Numbered from the stretch's first letter, positions 48,160 to 58,063 are shown. The stretch: DNA of 64,000 bases from an uncultured Prevotellaceae bacterium (GCA_900318555.1 ONKX01000006.1:1-64000), one strand, 5' to 3'. Notes: generated by a model from the sequence alone, not told the origin. Numbers and translations: made by a program.

Positions 48160-48864
48160 ATGGAACAAGAAAAAAGAAAAGTCAGTGTGCTTTTTATGCT
48201 TTTCGGCACACTGTTCTGCGTCTGCCTGATAACGGCAAACGTATTGGAAACAAAGCAATTGTCCTTCGGACCAGTGAATCTGACGGCAGGAATCATCGTG
48301 TTCCCCGTGTCGTATATCATCAACGATGTGGTGTGCGAAGTATGGGGTTATGCACGTACACGAATGCTGATATGGATGGGTTTCGCGATGAACTTCTTCT
48401 TTGTCATCATGGGAGCCATAGCGGACTGGATTCCCGGAGCACCATATTGGCATGGTGACGAGGGATTCCACGTCATTTTCGGACTGGCTCCTCGTATCGC
48501 CCTGGCGTCGTTTATCGCTTTTATCGCCGGCTCGTTTATCAATGCCTACGTGATGTCGAAGATGAAGATTTCATCCAAGGACAGCGGGGCGTATCGTGCG
48601 AATTTCTCGGCACGTGCCATCCTGAGTACGGTATTCGGTGAACTGACGGACTCCGTCATCTTCTTCCCGTTGGCACTGGGTGGCGTGATTCCCTGGGAGG
48701 AGATGCCGTCGTTGATGATTTCACAGGTGACGCTGAAGACACTGTACGAAATCGTAGTGCTGCCAGTGACTATCCGTGTGGTGGAATACACGAAGAAGCG
48801 CGACCATGAGGATGTGTACGACGAGGACATTAACTATAACATCTTTAATATTTTGAAAATATGA
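48160..48864 (+). CDS. yhhQ: Queuosine precursor transporter (YhhQ/VUT family)
   Basis: The 234-residue membrane protein has about six hydrophobic segments. The family segments are [30 protein letters not shown] and [14 protein letters not shown]. The family imports preQ0 or preQ1 for the queuosine modification of tRNA. Its gene overlaps queF by 4 bases (ATGA), which strongly supports the assignment. No queC, queD or queE gene is in the window, so they lie elsewhere or the cell salvages precursor. Confidence 0.92.
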   Translation: MEQEKRKVSVLFMLFGTLFCVCLITANVLETKQLSFGPVNLTAGIIVFPVSYIINDVVCEVWGYARTRMLIWMGFAMNFFFVIMGAIADWIPGAPYWHGDEGFHVIFGLAPRIALASFIAFIAGSFINAYVMSKMKISSKDSGAYRANFSARAILSTVFGELTDSVIFFPLALGGVIPWEEMPSLMISQVTLKTLYEIVVLPVTIRVVEYTKKRDHEDVYDEDINYNIFNILKI

Positions 48865-49328
48865 ACAGAGAAAACGAGGGCCTGCAACAGTTGGGCCGCA
48901 AGACAGAATACAAGATGACGTATGCTCCGGAAGTGCTGGAGACGTTTGAGAACAAGCATAAGGACAACGATTATTGGGTGCAGTTCAACTGCCCGGAATT
49001 TACGTCGTTGTGTCCTATTACCGGTCAGCCGGACTTCGCAGAAATCAAGATTGCATACATTCCCGGTGAACGCATGGTGGAGTCGAAGAGTCTGAAGCTT
49101 TACCTGTTTTCGTTCCGTAACCACGGTGATTTTCATGAGGACTGCGTGAACATCATCATGAAGGACTTGGTGAAGCTCATGCAACCGAAGTATATCGAGG
49201 TGGTAGGACTGTTTACTCCCCGTGGCGGCATCTCAATCTATCCGTATGCCAACTACGGACAGCCGGGCACAAAGTACGAAAAAATGGCCGAAGAACGCCT
49301 GCTGAACCGGGAAATGGTTAAAGGTTAA
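48861..49328 (+). CDS. queF: NADPH-dependent 7-cyano-7-deazaguanine reductase
   Basis: The 155-residue protein has the active-site segment [14 protein letters not shown] (Cys51 forms the thioimide, Asp58 is the acid). It also carries the QueF signature [20 protein letters not shown] (74-93). It reduces preQ0 to preQ1 in the cytoplasm. The length equals the short unimodular QueF. The last codons and the stop run into a heptamer repeat, so the natural C-terminus may have been changed. Confidence 0.96.
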   Translation: MNRENEGLQQLGRKTEYKMTYAPEVLETFENKHKDNDYWVQFNCPEFTSLCPITGQPDFAEIKIAYIPGERMVESKSLKLYLFSFRNHGDFHEDCVNIIMKDLVKLMQPKYIEVVGLFTPRGGISIYPYANYGQPGTKYEKMAEERLLNREMVKG

Positions 49329-49349
49329 CGGTTAGAGGTTAACGGTTAT
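49314..49349. repeat. Heptamer repeat (GGTTAAC) overlapping the queF stop
   Basis: Units GGTTAAA, GGTTAAC, GGTTAGA, GGTTAAC and GGTTATT occupy the end of queF and the gap to the next gene. Confidence 0.8.
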
Positions 49350-49355
49350 TGTATC

Positions 49356-49994
49356 ATGTCGTACGATACCTACATATTTGATTTGGACGGGACGCTGCTG
49401 GATACCTTGCAGGACTTGGCAACCAGCGTGAACTATGCCTTGCGCCAACACCACATGCCGGAACATTCGATAGATGACGTTCGAAGGTTTGTGGGCAATG
49501 GCGTGCGACGACTGATGGAACGTGCGGTACCCGAAGGAGCGGCAAATCCGGCATTCGAAGCGGCTTTTGCCACGTTCCGCGAATACTATATGGAACACTC
49601 GCTGGATACTACACGGCCGTACGACGGCATTCCGGAACTGATCCACGAACTGAAAGAGCGTGGATGCCGGATGGCGGTGGTGAGCAACAAGATGATGGCT
49701 GCGACACAGGAATTGGTACACCACTTCTTTCCGGAGATTGAGGTGGCCATCGGTGAACATGAGGCCGAGGGCATCCGTAAAAAGCCCGCACCGGATACGG
49801 TGTTTGCCGCGATGAGGCAGTTAGGGCAGGGGAGTGCAGTGTATGTGGGTGACAGTGATGTGGACCTTGCAACGGCACGGAACAGCGGCCTGCCGTGCAT
49901 CAGTGTGCTATGGGGCTTCCGCGACCGTGAATTCCTGTTGGCGCACGGTGCCACGACATTCGTAGAACGACCAATGGATATACTTGACATTTAA
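49356..49994 (+). CDS. gph: HAD hydrolase, phosphoglycolate phosphatase-like
   Basis: The 212-residue protein has motif I FDLDGTLLDT (Asp9, Asp11), cap domain, motif II VVSNK, motif III Lys in KKPAPDT and motif IV YVGDSDVDLATA. It matches Gph/PGP-type phosphatases that remove phosphate from 2-phosphoglycolate; related enzymes act on other small phosphates. It probably shares transcription with queF and the M15 peptidase (5-base gap downstream). Confidence 0.87.
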   Translation: MSYDTYIFDLDGTLLDTLQDLATSVNYALRQHHMPEHSIDDVRRFVGNGVRRLMERAVPEGAANPAFEAAFATFREYYMEHSLDTTRPYDGIPELIHELKERGCRMAVVSNKMMAATQELVHHFFPEIEVAIGEHEAEGIRKKPAPDTVFAAMRQLGQGSAVYVGDSDVDLATARNSGLPCISVLWGFRDREFLLAHGATTFVERPMDILDI

Positions 49995-49999
49995 TTTAG

Positions 50000-50566
50000 A
50001 TGAACACGAAATTTTCAAAAATTTTTTTATTTTTGTTCCTACACGTGGCAGTTGGGGCTACGGCGCAGCCTGCCGGTGTACAGCTCGACACACTGACGGT
50101 GAAACATATTGATTTCCAAGGCCGTACGCAGGAGGGGATTATCATCTGCAACCATATCATTGCCGACGACCTGCGTGCCATCTTCGAACAACTCTACAAG
50201 GAGAAATATCCCATTGAACGCATCCGTCCCATCTCGGAATATGGTGACGACGACGAACGTTCGATGCGTGCCAACAATACGTCGTGCTACTGTTACCGTG
50301 TGGTGGAAGGCAGCACCAAACTGTCGAAGCACGCACGGGGAATGGCCATTGACATCAATCCGCTGTATAATCCCTGTGTACGCCGGAAGAAGGATGGTAC
50401 ACTGCTTATCCAACCCGAAACCGGCAAGCCGTATGTGGACAGGAAAAAGCTGTTCCGCTATAAAATCAGCCGTAGCGACTTGTGTTATAGGCTGTTTACC
50501 CGATATGGTTTCCGTTGGGGCGGTGACTGGCGCTCGCTGAAGGACTATCAGCATTTTGAGAAGTAA
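50000..50566 (+). CDS. M15-family peptidase (D-Ala-D-Ala carboxypeptidase-like)
   Basis: The 188-residue exported protein has a signal peptide (about 1-22). The zinc motifs are SKHARGMAIDINPLYNP (His and Asp ligands) and GFRWGGDWRSLKDYQHFE (catalytic His near the end). It matches Peptidase_M15_4, which trims peptidoglycan peptides in the periplasm. It lies 5 bases after gph. Confidence 0.87.
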   Translation: MNTKFSKIFLFLFLHVAVGATAQPAGVQLDTLTVKHIDFQGRTQEGIIICNHIIADDLRAIFEQLYKEKYPIERIRPISEYGDDDERSMRANNTSCYCYRVVEGSTKLSKHARGMAIDINPLYNPCVRRKKDGTLLIQPETGKPYVDRKKLFRYKISRSDLCYRLFTRYGFRWGGDWRSLKDYQHFEK

Positions 50567-50602
50567 GAAGGCAGAAGTCAGAGGTAAGAAGTATTTTTAG
50601 GG

Positions 50603-50660
50603 GCAAAGTGCAAATAAATCGAAAATTATTTTGCACTTTGCGCTTTTATTCGTAATTTTG
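50603..50660 (+). promoter_or_regulatory. Promoter overlapped by a 12-base inverted repeat
   Basis: GCAAAGTGCAAA (50603-50614) and TTTGCACTTTGC (50630-50641) form a perfect inverted repeat with a 15-base centre. The right arm contains the -33 TTTG (50630-50633), followed after 19 bases by TAATTTTG (50653-50660). It fits a repressor operator on the promoter of the carboxyltransferase gene. It may also terminate the upstream transcript. Confidence 0.7.
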
Positions 50661-50695
50661 CAGAAATATCGAATAATTAAGCCTTTTATCACATT

Positions 50696-52468
50696 ATGAA
50701 GAAAAAGATTAAGTTTAGTCTCGTGTACCGCGACATGTGGCAGTCGTCAGGTAAATTCCAGCCTCGTAAGGACCAGTTGGAGCGCATTGCCCCAGTGATT
50801 ATCGATATGGGTTGCTTTGCCCGTGTGGAAACCAACGGTGGTGCCTTCGAACAGGTGAACCTCATGGCTGGCGAGAACCCCAACTTGGCCGTACGTGCCT
50901 TCTGTAAGCCCTTCAACGAGGTGGGCATCCAGACCCACATGTTGGATCGTGGCTTGAACGCCCTGCGTATGTATCCCGTTCCCGACGATGTTCGTGAACT
51001 GATGTATAAGGTCAAGAAAGCCCAGGGTGTGGACATTCCCCGTATTTTCTGCGGTCTGAACGACACGCGTAATATCATCCCCTCTATCAAGTGGGCCAAG
51101 GCTGCAGGCATGATTCCACAGGCTACGCTGTGTATCACCACCAGCCCCGTGCATACCGTTGAGTATTACTCAAACATTGCCGACGAGGTGATTGCTGCCG
51201 GTGCCGAGGAAATCTGCTTGAAGGATATGGCTGGTATTGGTCAGCCCGCCCTGCTCGGTGCCCTGACGAAGGCCATCAAGACCAAGCACCCCGACATCAT
51301 CATCCAGTATCACGGCCACTCTGGTCCAGGACTGTCGATGGCTTCTATCCTCGAGGTTTGTAACAATGGTGCCGACATCATCGATACGGCCATTGAACCA
51401 TTGAGCTGGGGTAAGGTACATCCCGATATCATCTCCGTCCAGTCGATGCTGAAGAACGAAGGTTTCGAGGTGGCAGATATCAATATGAACGCCTACATGC
51501 AGGCACGTTCGCTGACTCAGGAGTTTGTGGACGACTGGCTGGGTTATTTCATCAATCCTGCTAACAAACACATGTCAAGTCTGTTGCTCGGCAGTGGTCT
51601 GCCTGGTGGCATGATGGGTTCGATGATGGCTGACCTCGGTCCTATCCAGACGATGATTAACAAACTGCGTGAGAAGAAGGGCGAGCCCACACTCTCGATG
51701 GACGACATGCTGGTGAAGCTGTTCAACGAGGTAGAGTACGTATGGCCGAAGGTGGGTTATCCCCCACTGGTTACGCCGTTCTCGCAGTACACGAAGAATA
51801 TTGCGCTGATGAACCTGCTGACCATCGAACAGGGCAAGGGCCGTTATGTCATGATGGACGATGCCATCTGGGGTATGATTCTCGGCAAGAGCGGCAAGGT
51901 GCCTGGAACCATCGATCCCGAGTTCATCGAACTGGCCAAGAAGCAGAAGCGCGAATTTACCACCGCCGATCCTCACACCCTCATTCCCAATGCCCTCGAC
52001 GGCTTCAAGAAGGAGATGGACGAGAACGGCTGGGACTACGGTCAGGACAACGAAGAACTCTTCGAGCTCGCGATGCACCCCGAACAGTATCGTCCGTTCC
52101 GCAGTGGTCAGGCTAAGAAACAGCTTTTGGCTGATATCCAGAAGGCGAAGGACGCGAAGCTCGGTTCAAAGCTGAGCCCCGCCGAGATTGCTGCCTTCAA
52201 GCATGCAAAGGCCGATCCCATCACCGCTCCTGTTGCCGGACAGGTCTATTACGAATTCTCTGGCGAAGGTGCCTGCGAACCGTGCCTCGAACCGTTCATC
52301 GGTCAGAAATACAAGGAAGGCGACACCTACTGCTACATCCAGGCTCCTTGGGGCGAGATTGTTCCCATTCCCGCCTGCCTTGGTGGTAAACTCGTTGAGG
52401 TAGCTGCCAAGCAGGGTGCCAAGGTGCGCCGTGGCGACAACCTCGGCTGGATTGAGAGAGAAGGTTAA
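50696..52468 (+). CDS. Carboxyltransferase (OadA/PycB-type) with biotin-less carrier domain
   Basis: The 590-residue protein has the HMGL-like carboxyltransferase domain (about 1-290): YRDMWQS (metal Asp), ICLKDMAG (the Lys that is carbamylated in the family) and YHGHSGPG (metal His pair). The conserved PYC_OADA domain follows. The last about 75 residues have the fold of a biotinyl domain (TAPVAGQV ... KVRRGDNLGWIE), but where A-M-K-M would carry biotin it reads IQAPWGEIV, with no lysine. It also has a GACEPC pair. It is probably the alpha subunit of oxaloacetate or methylmalonyl-CoA decarboxylase working with a separate biotin protein. Confidence 0.85.
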   Translation: MKKKIKFSLVYRDMWQSSGKFQPRKDQLERIAPVIIDMGCFARVETNGGAFEQVNLMAGENPNLAVRAFCKPFNEVGIQTHMLDRGLNALRMYPVPDDVRELMYKVKKAQGVDIPRIFCGLNDTRNIIPSIKWAKAAGMIPQATLCITTSPVHTVEYYSNIADEVIAAGAEEICLKDMAGIGQPALLGALTKAIKTKHPDIIIQYHGHSGPGLSMASILEVCNNGADIIDTAIEPLSWGKVHPDIISVQSMLKNEGFEVADINMNAYMQARSLTQEFVDDWLGYFINPANKHMSSLLLGSGLPGGMMGSMMADLGPIQTMINKLREKKGEPTLSMDDMLVKLFNEVEYVWPKVGYPPLVTPFSQYTKNIALMNLLTIEQGKGRYVMMDDAIWGMILGKSGKVPGTIDPEFIELAKKQKREFTTADPHTLIPNALDGFKKEMDENGWDYGQDNEELFELAMHPEQYRPFRSGQAKKQLLADIQKAKDAKLGSKLSPAEIAAFKHAKADPITAPVAGQVYYEFSGEGACEPCLEPFIGQKYKEGDTYCYIQAPWGEIVPIPACLGGKLVEVAAKQGAKVRRGDNLGWIEREG

Positions 52469-52497
52469 TGGTTAACGGTTAGTGGTTAATGGTTATG
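52463..52497. repeat. Heptamer repeat (GGTTAAT) overlapping a stop and a start
   Basis: Units GGTTAAT, GGTTAAC, GGTTAGT, GGTTAAT and GGTTATG span the end of the carboxyltransferase gene and reach the start of the HD gene. Confidence 0.8.
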
Positions 52498-53031
52498 GAT
52501 TATCAAGCCATTATCGATAAGTATTACCCTGCGGACGACGAGCTCCGCAGGGTATTATTGCAACATTCACGGCAGGTGGCTGACCGCTGTCTGCTGATTG
52601 CACGGACGCATCGGGAACTGCCCATCGATGTGCAGTTCTTGGAGGAAGCAGCCATGCTGCACGACATCGGCATCTTCCGCTGTAATGCCCCCAGCATCTG
52701 TTGTAACGGTACGGAACCATATATCCGTCACGGGGTCATCGGTGGCGAGATACTGCGTCAGGAGGGTTTTCCCCGTCATGCCCGTGTGGCCGAGCGACAT
52801 ACGGGAACGGGACTGACGCTGCAACAGATAGAACGCCAGCAACTGCCCCTGCCGCACGAGGATTTTACCCCTGAGACGCTGGAGGAACAAATCGTCTGCT
52901 ATGCCGATAAGTTCTATTCCAAGTCTCGAATGGAACGTGTGCTGACCGTCGCCGAGGCAGCCCAGTCGTTAGAGAAGTTCGGCCACGAAGGTGTACTGAA
53001 GTTCCTCGAATGGTCGCGAATGTTCGAGTGA
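52495..53031 (+). CDS. HD-domain phosphohydrolase
   Basis: The 178-residue protein has the HD motif AAMLHDIGIF, an upstream HSRQVADRC helix and a later RHGVIGGEILRQEGF segment with ERHTGTG, all typical of HD hydrolases. Relatives in Bacteroidales start MDYQAIIDKYYP, so ATG 52495 is chosen over ATG 52489, which lies in a heptamer repeat. The substrate is probably a nucleotide, but this is not shown. Confidence 0.85.
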   Translation: MDYQAIIDKYYPADDELRRVLLQHSRQVADRCLLIARTHRELPIDVQFLEEAAMLHDIGIFRCNAPSICCNGTEPYIRHGVIGGEILRQEGFPRHARVAERHTGTGLTLQQIERQQLPLPHEDFTPETLEEQIVCYADKFYSKSRMERVLTVAEAAQSLEKFGHEGVLKFLEWSRMFE

Positions 53032-53130
53032 CAAAGTGCAACTTTTCTGCAAAAAAATACCTCAAAATGGTGGCAAGAATGTGACATTTCGTAATTTCTT
53101 GCACAATTTTGTGATTTTTTTATAAATTTA

Positions 53131-53162
53131 TTCGTTTTTTAGAAAACTATCCATTACCTTTG
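53131..53162 (+). promoter_or_regulatory. Promoter of the third susC operon
   Basis: TTCG (one change from TTTG), 20 bases, TACCTTTG (53155-53162). The AT-rich leader is about 100 bases long. Nothing else is seen in 53032-53269. Confidence 0.7.
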
Positions 53163-53269
53163 CACGGTCTTAGCTTAAAAAAGTTTAAAACCGAGTAAGG
53201 ACAGATTGTATATATTAACGTACACGTACATATTTTAATTAATTATTTATAAAAAAACGAGAGAGATTT

Positions 53270-56200
53270 ATGAAACAAAGATTAACAATGATTCTGGCCA
53301 GCATGTTCCTCATGGTAGGAGTGGCTCTGGCCCAGACTAAGGTTAACGGTACCGTTACCTCTCAGGAAGACGGACAGCCCGTCATCGGCGCTTCCGTACT
53401 CGTTGTAGGTACACAGGTTGGTACCGTAACGGACGCTAATGGTAAGTTCTCGCTGACATGTCCTGCTGGCAAGAACGTACTGCGTATTACCTATATAGGT
53501 ATGGAGCCTATCGAGGTAAGTGCCCGTCCTAACATGCGTATCGTGCTGACTAATGACCAGACAGCCCTCGACGAGGTGCTCGTTGTGGCTTATGGTACAG
53601 CCAAGAAGTCGTCGTTCACCGGTTCTGCCGAGAGCGTAGGTAGCGACAAATTGGAGCTTCGTCCTATCACCAACGTAGCTAAGGGACTTGAAGGTCAGGT
53701 AAGTGGTGTGCAGATGACTTCTGCCAGTGGTCAGCCTGGTTCGTCTCCCAGCATCCGCATTCGTGGTTATGGATCTGTGAACGCTTCGTCAGCTCCTCTG
53801 TACGTGGTTGATGGTGTTCCTTATGATGGTGATATTAGTTCATTGAATCCTTCTGATATTGAGTCGATGACCGTCCTGAAGGATGCTTCTGCAGGTGCTC
53901 TGTATGGTGCCCGTGGTGCTAATGGTGTTATCATGATTACTACCAAAAGAGGTAAGGAAGGTAGACCTCAAGTGACTTGGCGTTCTACTGTCGGTTGGTC
54001 TAACCGTGCAATCCCTGAGTACGATTTGGTAAATCAGCGGGAATATGTCCAGCTGACCTACGAGGGACTGCGCAACGGTTTTATCTATGACAACGGTATG
54101 TCGTGGGCTGACGCTGAGGCTGCTGCCCGTGCTGCATTAGGTAGTAATCTGGGTGGTGAGCACTACAATCCGTTCAAGAACTACACGTGGGATACAATTA
54201 TTGATCCCGCTACTGGTCAGGTTCGTGCTGACGCTCAGTCTGCATGGGACGAGAACTGGATGGAGTCTATCAAGAACAATAATGCTTTCCGTCATGAGCA
54301 CCAGTTGTCAGTAAACGGTGGTACGGACCGTACTAAGTATTTGCTTTCATTGGGCTATGTAAATGAGGATGGTATTCTGAAGACTACCAATTTCCAGCGT
54401 TACAATGCCCGTGCCAATGTGGAGACTCAGGTGACCAATTGGTTCAAGATGAATGCCAATGTTTCACTGGCTCACTCGAAGACCAACCAGAACGACTACG
54501 ATGGTACTTCTACCTCAAACGTATGGTATACCGCACAGTTCATTTCTCCTTTGTTCCCTACCTATATGAAGGATTTGAAGGGTAACGACCTGCTCGATGG
54601 TGACGGAAACCGTCAGTTGGACTATGGTGACAACGAGGAACTCGGTCTGCGTTATGGTAATGTCAGTGACTTTAACGCTCTGGGTGGTCTTGTTGATGAT
54701 GCCGGTGAGAATCTGCGCGATATTGCTGGTCTGCGTACTGGTTTCGTACTGGGTACAGATGACGCTTCTGCTGGCATCCTGCAGGGCGTGAAATTTGCAG
54801 TTAATTTCGGTCTGGACTATCAGACTCGGAACCGTATGCGCTACATGAACATGTATCATGGAAACCAAGCTAAGTCTGGTGGTTTGATTCAGAAGTACAA
54901 CTATCGTACTCAGAGCTATACCTTCAACCAGTTGCTCACTTGGAATCGTTCCTTCGATCTTCATAACTTCGATGTCATGCTTGGTCATGAGTTCTATGCT
55001 TACAACTACAAGTATCTGACCGCTGGTCGTACCAATCTGGTAGATGGTATCTACGAACTGGCACCTGCAGCAAACATGTATGAGGCAGATTCTTACTCTA
55101 TTGATTATCGAATCAACTCATTCATGGGTCGTATTAATTACAACTACGCTGACAAATATTATTTCTCCGCTTCTCTGCGTGCTGACCAGTCGTCGCGTTT
55201 CTATAAGGATAACTGGACTGGTACGTTCTGGTCATTGGGTGCCAACTGGCGTATCTCTCAGGAGAACTTCATGAAGGACATCAAGTGGATTAACAATCTG
55301 TCGTTTAAGGCCAGCTATGGTCAGCAGGGTAACGATGACCTGCGCGATCAGGATGGTTATTCTATCTACTATGCTTGGCAGAGCTTGTATGAGTTGGGAT
55401 GGAACAACGCCAATAATATCGGTGCTGTCATCAAGACGCTGGAGACCAAGGATGTGTCTTGGGAGAAAAACAGCAACTTCAACATTGGTTTGGAAGGTAC
55501 TTTGTTCGACCACATGCTGCGTTTCAGTGTTGAGTACTACTATAAGAAGACTACCGATATGTTGCTGAACTATCCGTTGCCTTTGTCTACTGGTTTCACT
55601 GGTTACAATGCTAACGTAGGTAATCTGCGTAATACGGGTGTTGAGATGGAGTTGACCGTATCTCCGATCAAGTCTAAGGATCTCCACTGGGATATTACTT
55701 TGATGGGTTCTACCGTCAGCAACAAGGTGACGAAACTGACCCAGCAGAGCCCTGAAATCGTAAATGGCATACGTGTTATCAAGGAGGGCTATCCTTTGAA
55801 CACCTTCTACATGTCTAAGTCGGCTGGTGTTGACCCTGCAACGGGTGCACAGCTTTACTGGGCTTACGAGAAGGATGATAATGGTGATATGATTCCTGGT
55901 ACTGAGTATATCACTGATGACTATTCTACAGCTGTTAACAGCAAGTACTATCTGGGCAGCCGTATTCCTGATCTCTATGGTAGCATTAGCACGAACCTGA
56001 ACTATAAGGGCTTCGATTTCTCTCTCCTCACCACTTACAGTATTGGTGGTAAGGTATATGACGGCATTTATAGAGGAGCTATGGAGGTGACCTATCTGAG
56101 CAGCACATGGCATTCACACGCACTGCGTCGTTGGCAGAAGCCTGGTGATGTGACTGACGTTCCACGTATTGAGATTGGTCAGTCGTATGCCACTAATGAC

Positions 56201-56440
56201 CGATTCCTGATTGACGCTTCTTATTTTGCTATCAAGAACATTACACTGGGTTACAACCTGCCTCGCCAGATTGTCAGCAAGGCTGGTCTGCAGAACGTAC
56301 GTGTGTTCACCTCTGTTGACAACCTGAAGCTTTGGAGCCACCTCAATGGTATGGATCCTCAGTACAGTTTCACTGGTGGTACAGACTACGACTATGTACC
56401 CAACAAGACTTGGAGTATCGGTTTAGAGGTTAAGTTCTAA
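53270..56440 (+). CDS. SusC/RagA family TonB-dependent transporter
   Basis: The 1056-residue protein has a signal peptide ending at ALAQ and a carboxypeptidase-regulatory-like domain (VNGTVTSQEDGQPVIGASVL). A TonB-box-like region LDEVLVVAYG, a plug domain (LYVVDGVPYDGD, TVLKDASAGALYGARGANGV) and a barrel to GLEVKF follow. It heads a three-gene operon with susD and a lipoprotein. No glycosidase or regulator lies next to it, so the substrate cannot be named and might be peptide rather than glycan (RagA-type). Confidence 0.93.
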   Translation: MKQRLTMILASMFLMVGVALAQTKVNGTVTSQEDGQPVIGASVLVVGTQVGTVTDANGKFSLTCPAGKNVLRITYIGMEPIEVSARPNMRIVLTNDQTALDEVLVVAYGTAKKSSFTGSAESVGSDKLELRPITNVAKGLEGQVSGVQMTSASGQPGSSPSIRIRGYGSVNASSAPLYVVDGVPYDGDISSLNPSDIESMTVLKDASAGALYGARGANGVIMITTKRGKEGRPQVTWRSTVGWSNRAIPEYDLVNQREYVQLTYEGLRNGFIYDNGMSWADAEAAARAALGSNLGGEHYNPFKNYTWDTIIDPATGQVRADAQSAWDENWMESIKNNNAFRHEHQLSVNGGTDRTKYLLSLGYVNEDGILKTTNFQRYNARANVETQVTNWFKMNANVSLAHSKTNQNDYDGTSTSNVWYTAQFISPLFPTYMKDLKGNDLLDGDGNRQLDYGDNEELGLRYGNVSDFNALGGLVDDAGENLRDIAGLRTGFVLGTDDASAGILQGVKFAVNFGLDYQTRNRMRYMNMYHGNQAKSGGLIQKYNYRTQSYTFNQLLTWNRSFDLHNFDVMLGHEFYAYNYKYLTAGRTNLVDGIYELAPAANMYEADSYSIDYRINSFMGRINYNYADKYYFSASLRADQSSRFYKDNWTGTFWSLGANWRISQENFMKDIKWINNLSFKASYGQQGNDDLRDQDGYSIYYAWQSLYELGWNNANNIGAVIKTLETKDVSWEKNSNFNIGLEGTLFDHMLRFSVEYYYKKTTDMLLNYPLPLSTGFTGYNANVGNLRNTGVEMELTVSPIKSKDLHWDITLMGSTVSNKVTKLTQQSPEIVNGIRVIKEGYPLNTFYMSKSAGVDPATGAQLYWAYEKDDNGDMIPGTEYITDDYSTAVNSKYYLGSRIPDLYGSISTNLNYKGFDFSLLTTYSIGGKVYDGIYRGAMEVTYLSSTWHSHALRRWQKPGDVTDVPRIEIGQSYATNDRFLIDASYFAIKNITLGYNLPRQIVSKAGLQNVRVFTSVDNLKLWSHLNGMDPQYSFTGGTDYDYVPNKTWSIGLEVKF

Positions 56441-56479
56441 TTGACAATGGTTTTGATAAAATAATAAATAAGAAATAAT

Positions 56480-58024
56480 ATGAAAGCAATATTTAAATAT
56501 ACATTCATGGCTCTGCTGGGTGGCATGATGCTTGCTTCATGTAGCGAAGATAGGATCGTAACCGTTCCTACACAGTCCATGTCAGGTCAGGGATTGCTTG
56601 CCAATGGTAAGGCTGCCCTTGTTCCTCTGAACGGTATTTACCGTGAGATGTACACTTCCGGTTGGTCTACAACAGGTAACACACACCAGTGCTTCGGTAT
56701 TACAGCCTACAACCTTTGCGCTGATGTCATGGGTGAAGACCATGTGATGGCTGCTCAGGGCTCGGGCTGGTTCTGGTTTGATGCAATTTATAATGTAAAG
56801 GGTCGTTTTGCAAACAGTGCATGGCGTAGCTACGATCTCTGGTTTGCCTTCTATACTTGGATTTCTAATGCCAACTACATTATTGCTGCAGAGGAGACGA
56901 TGGGAGGATCTACTGAGGAAAGGAACTATGCTATCGGTCAGGCTTATGCCATCCGTGCCTACAGCTATTTCATGCTGTCTCAGTATTTTGCACGTACGTT
57001 GGTTGGTCATGAGAGTGATCCTTGTGTACCTATTTATAATGATCCCACAACTCCTCAGACCACTGGTCAGCCTCGTGCTACCAATGCTGAGGTTTATGCC
57101 CAAATTGATAAGGACATTGACAAGGCTTGCGAATTGCTGAAGGGTATTGAGCGTTACAAGGATAACAAGAGTCATATCAACTATGCTGTTGCTCAGGCTC
57201 TTAAGGCTCGTATCTGTATGGTAGAGAATAAGTGGGCTGAGGCTAAGGCTGCTGCCCATGAGGCAATTAACACCAGCGGTTGTAAAATCCTGCCTGTTGC
57301 TTCGTTCATAGGTATGAATAATGTTGGTGCTGACAACGTGATGTGGGGTGCTGAGATTATCAGTGACCAGGTTGGTATGTACGCCAGTTTCTACTCTCAC
57401 ATGGACTATCTGTCAAAAGTTTCTTATGCTCTTAAGGCTCCGAAATGTATCAACTTGGAGTTGTATGCTAAGATGAGTGCCAACGATGCTCGCCGTGGAT
57501 GGTGGTTCGACGTAGATGGAGTCGGTAAGGTTCAGCAGAAGTTCCGCTTCAGCGATGTTTCTACTTGGATGGGTGACTACATCTTCATGCGTGTTGAGGA
57601 AATGTACCTGACCGCTGCTGAGGCTGAGTGCCGTCTGGGTGACGATGCCGCTGCTAAGGAAGATCTTTATGCTTTGATGAAACAGCGTGATCCAAACTAC
57701 AGTACTATCAAGACTGGTACGGGACTGGGTAAGACTTCTGAGAAAGCTAATGAAACTGGTTCTCTGTTGGAGGAAATCCTCATCCAGCGTCGTATTGAAC
57801 TCTGGGGTGAGTTTGGTCGTATGTATGACCTGAAGCGTCTGAAGCAGGGCTTCAAGCGTACAGAGGCTATGGGCTGGCCCAGTGGTGCTCTCATTCCTAA
57901 TGTTCACACAGAGGATCCTGAAGCATACTGCAATGTACTGACCATTCCTCAGGCTGAGTTCGACGGAAATGAGAATATGGACGGCGACAAGGATCAGAAC
58001 CCTACTGGTGACTACAAAAAGTAA
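56480..58024 (+). CDS. SusD/RagB family lipoprotein
   Basis: The 514-residue protein has a lipoprotein signal (MLASC, then SEDRIVTVP). Typical helices follow (IGQAYAIRAYSYFMLSQYFA) and the signature LIQRRIELWGEFGRMYDLKR near the C-terminus. It follows susC by 39 bases and should be its surface lid. Confidence 0.93.
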   Translation: MKAIFKYTFMALLGGMMLASCSEDRIVTVPTQSMSGQGLLANGKAALVPLNGIYREMYTSGWSTTGNTHQCFGITAYNLCADVMGEDHVMAAQGSGWFWFDAIYNVKGRFANSAWRSYDLWFAFYTWISNANYIIAAEETMGGSTEERNYAIGQAYAIRAYSYFMLSQYFARTLVGHESDPCVPIYNDPTTPQTTGQPRATNAEVYAQIDKDIDKACELLKGIERYKDNKSHINYAVAQALKARICMVENKWAEAKAAAHEAINTSGCKILPVASFIGMNNVGADNVMWGAEIISDQVGMYASFYSHMDYLSKVSYALKAPKCINLELYAKMSANDARRGWWFDVDGVGKVQQKFRFSDVSTWMGDYIFMRVEEMYLTAAEAECRLGDDAAAKEDLYALMKQRDPNYSTIKTGTGLGKTSEKANETGSLLEEILIQRRIELWGEFGRMYDLKRLKQGFKRTEAMGWPSGALIPNVHTEDPEAYCNVLTIPQAEFDGNENMDGDKDQNPTGDYKK

Positions 58025-58063
58025 GAAACAGCAAGTTTATTCATCATTAAATCATCAAGAATT

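Noticed and set aside
48861..49328. QueF as a folE paralogue
   Set aside because: The catalytic Cys and the ESKSLKLY signature are specific to QueF, and the true folE is at 40974-41555.
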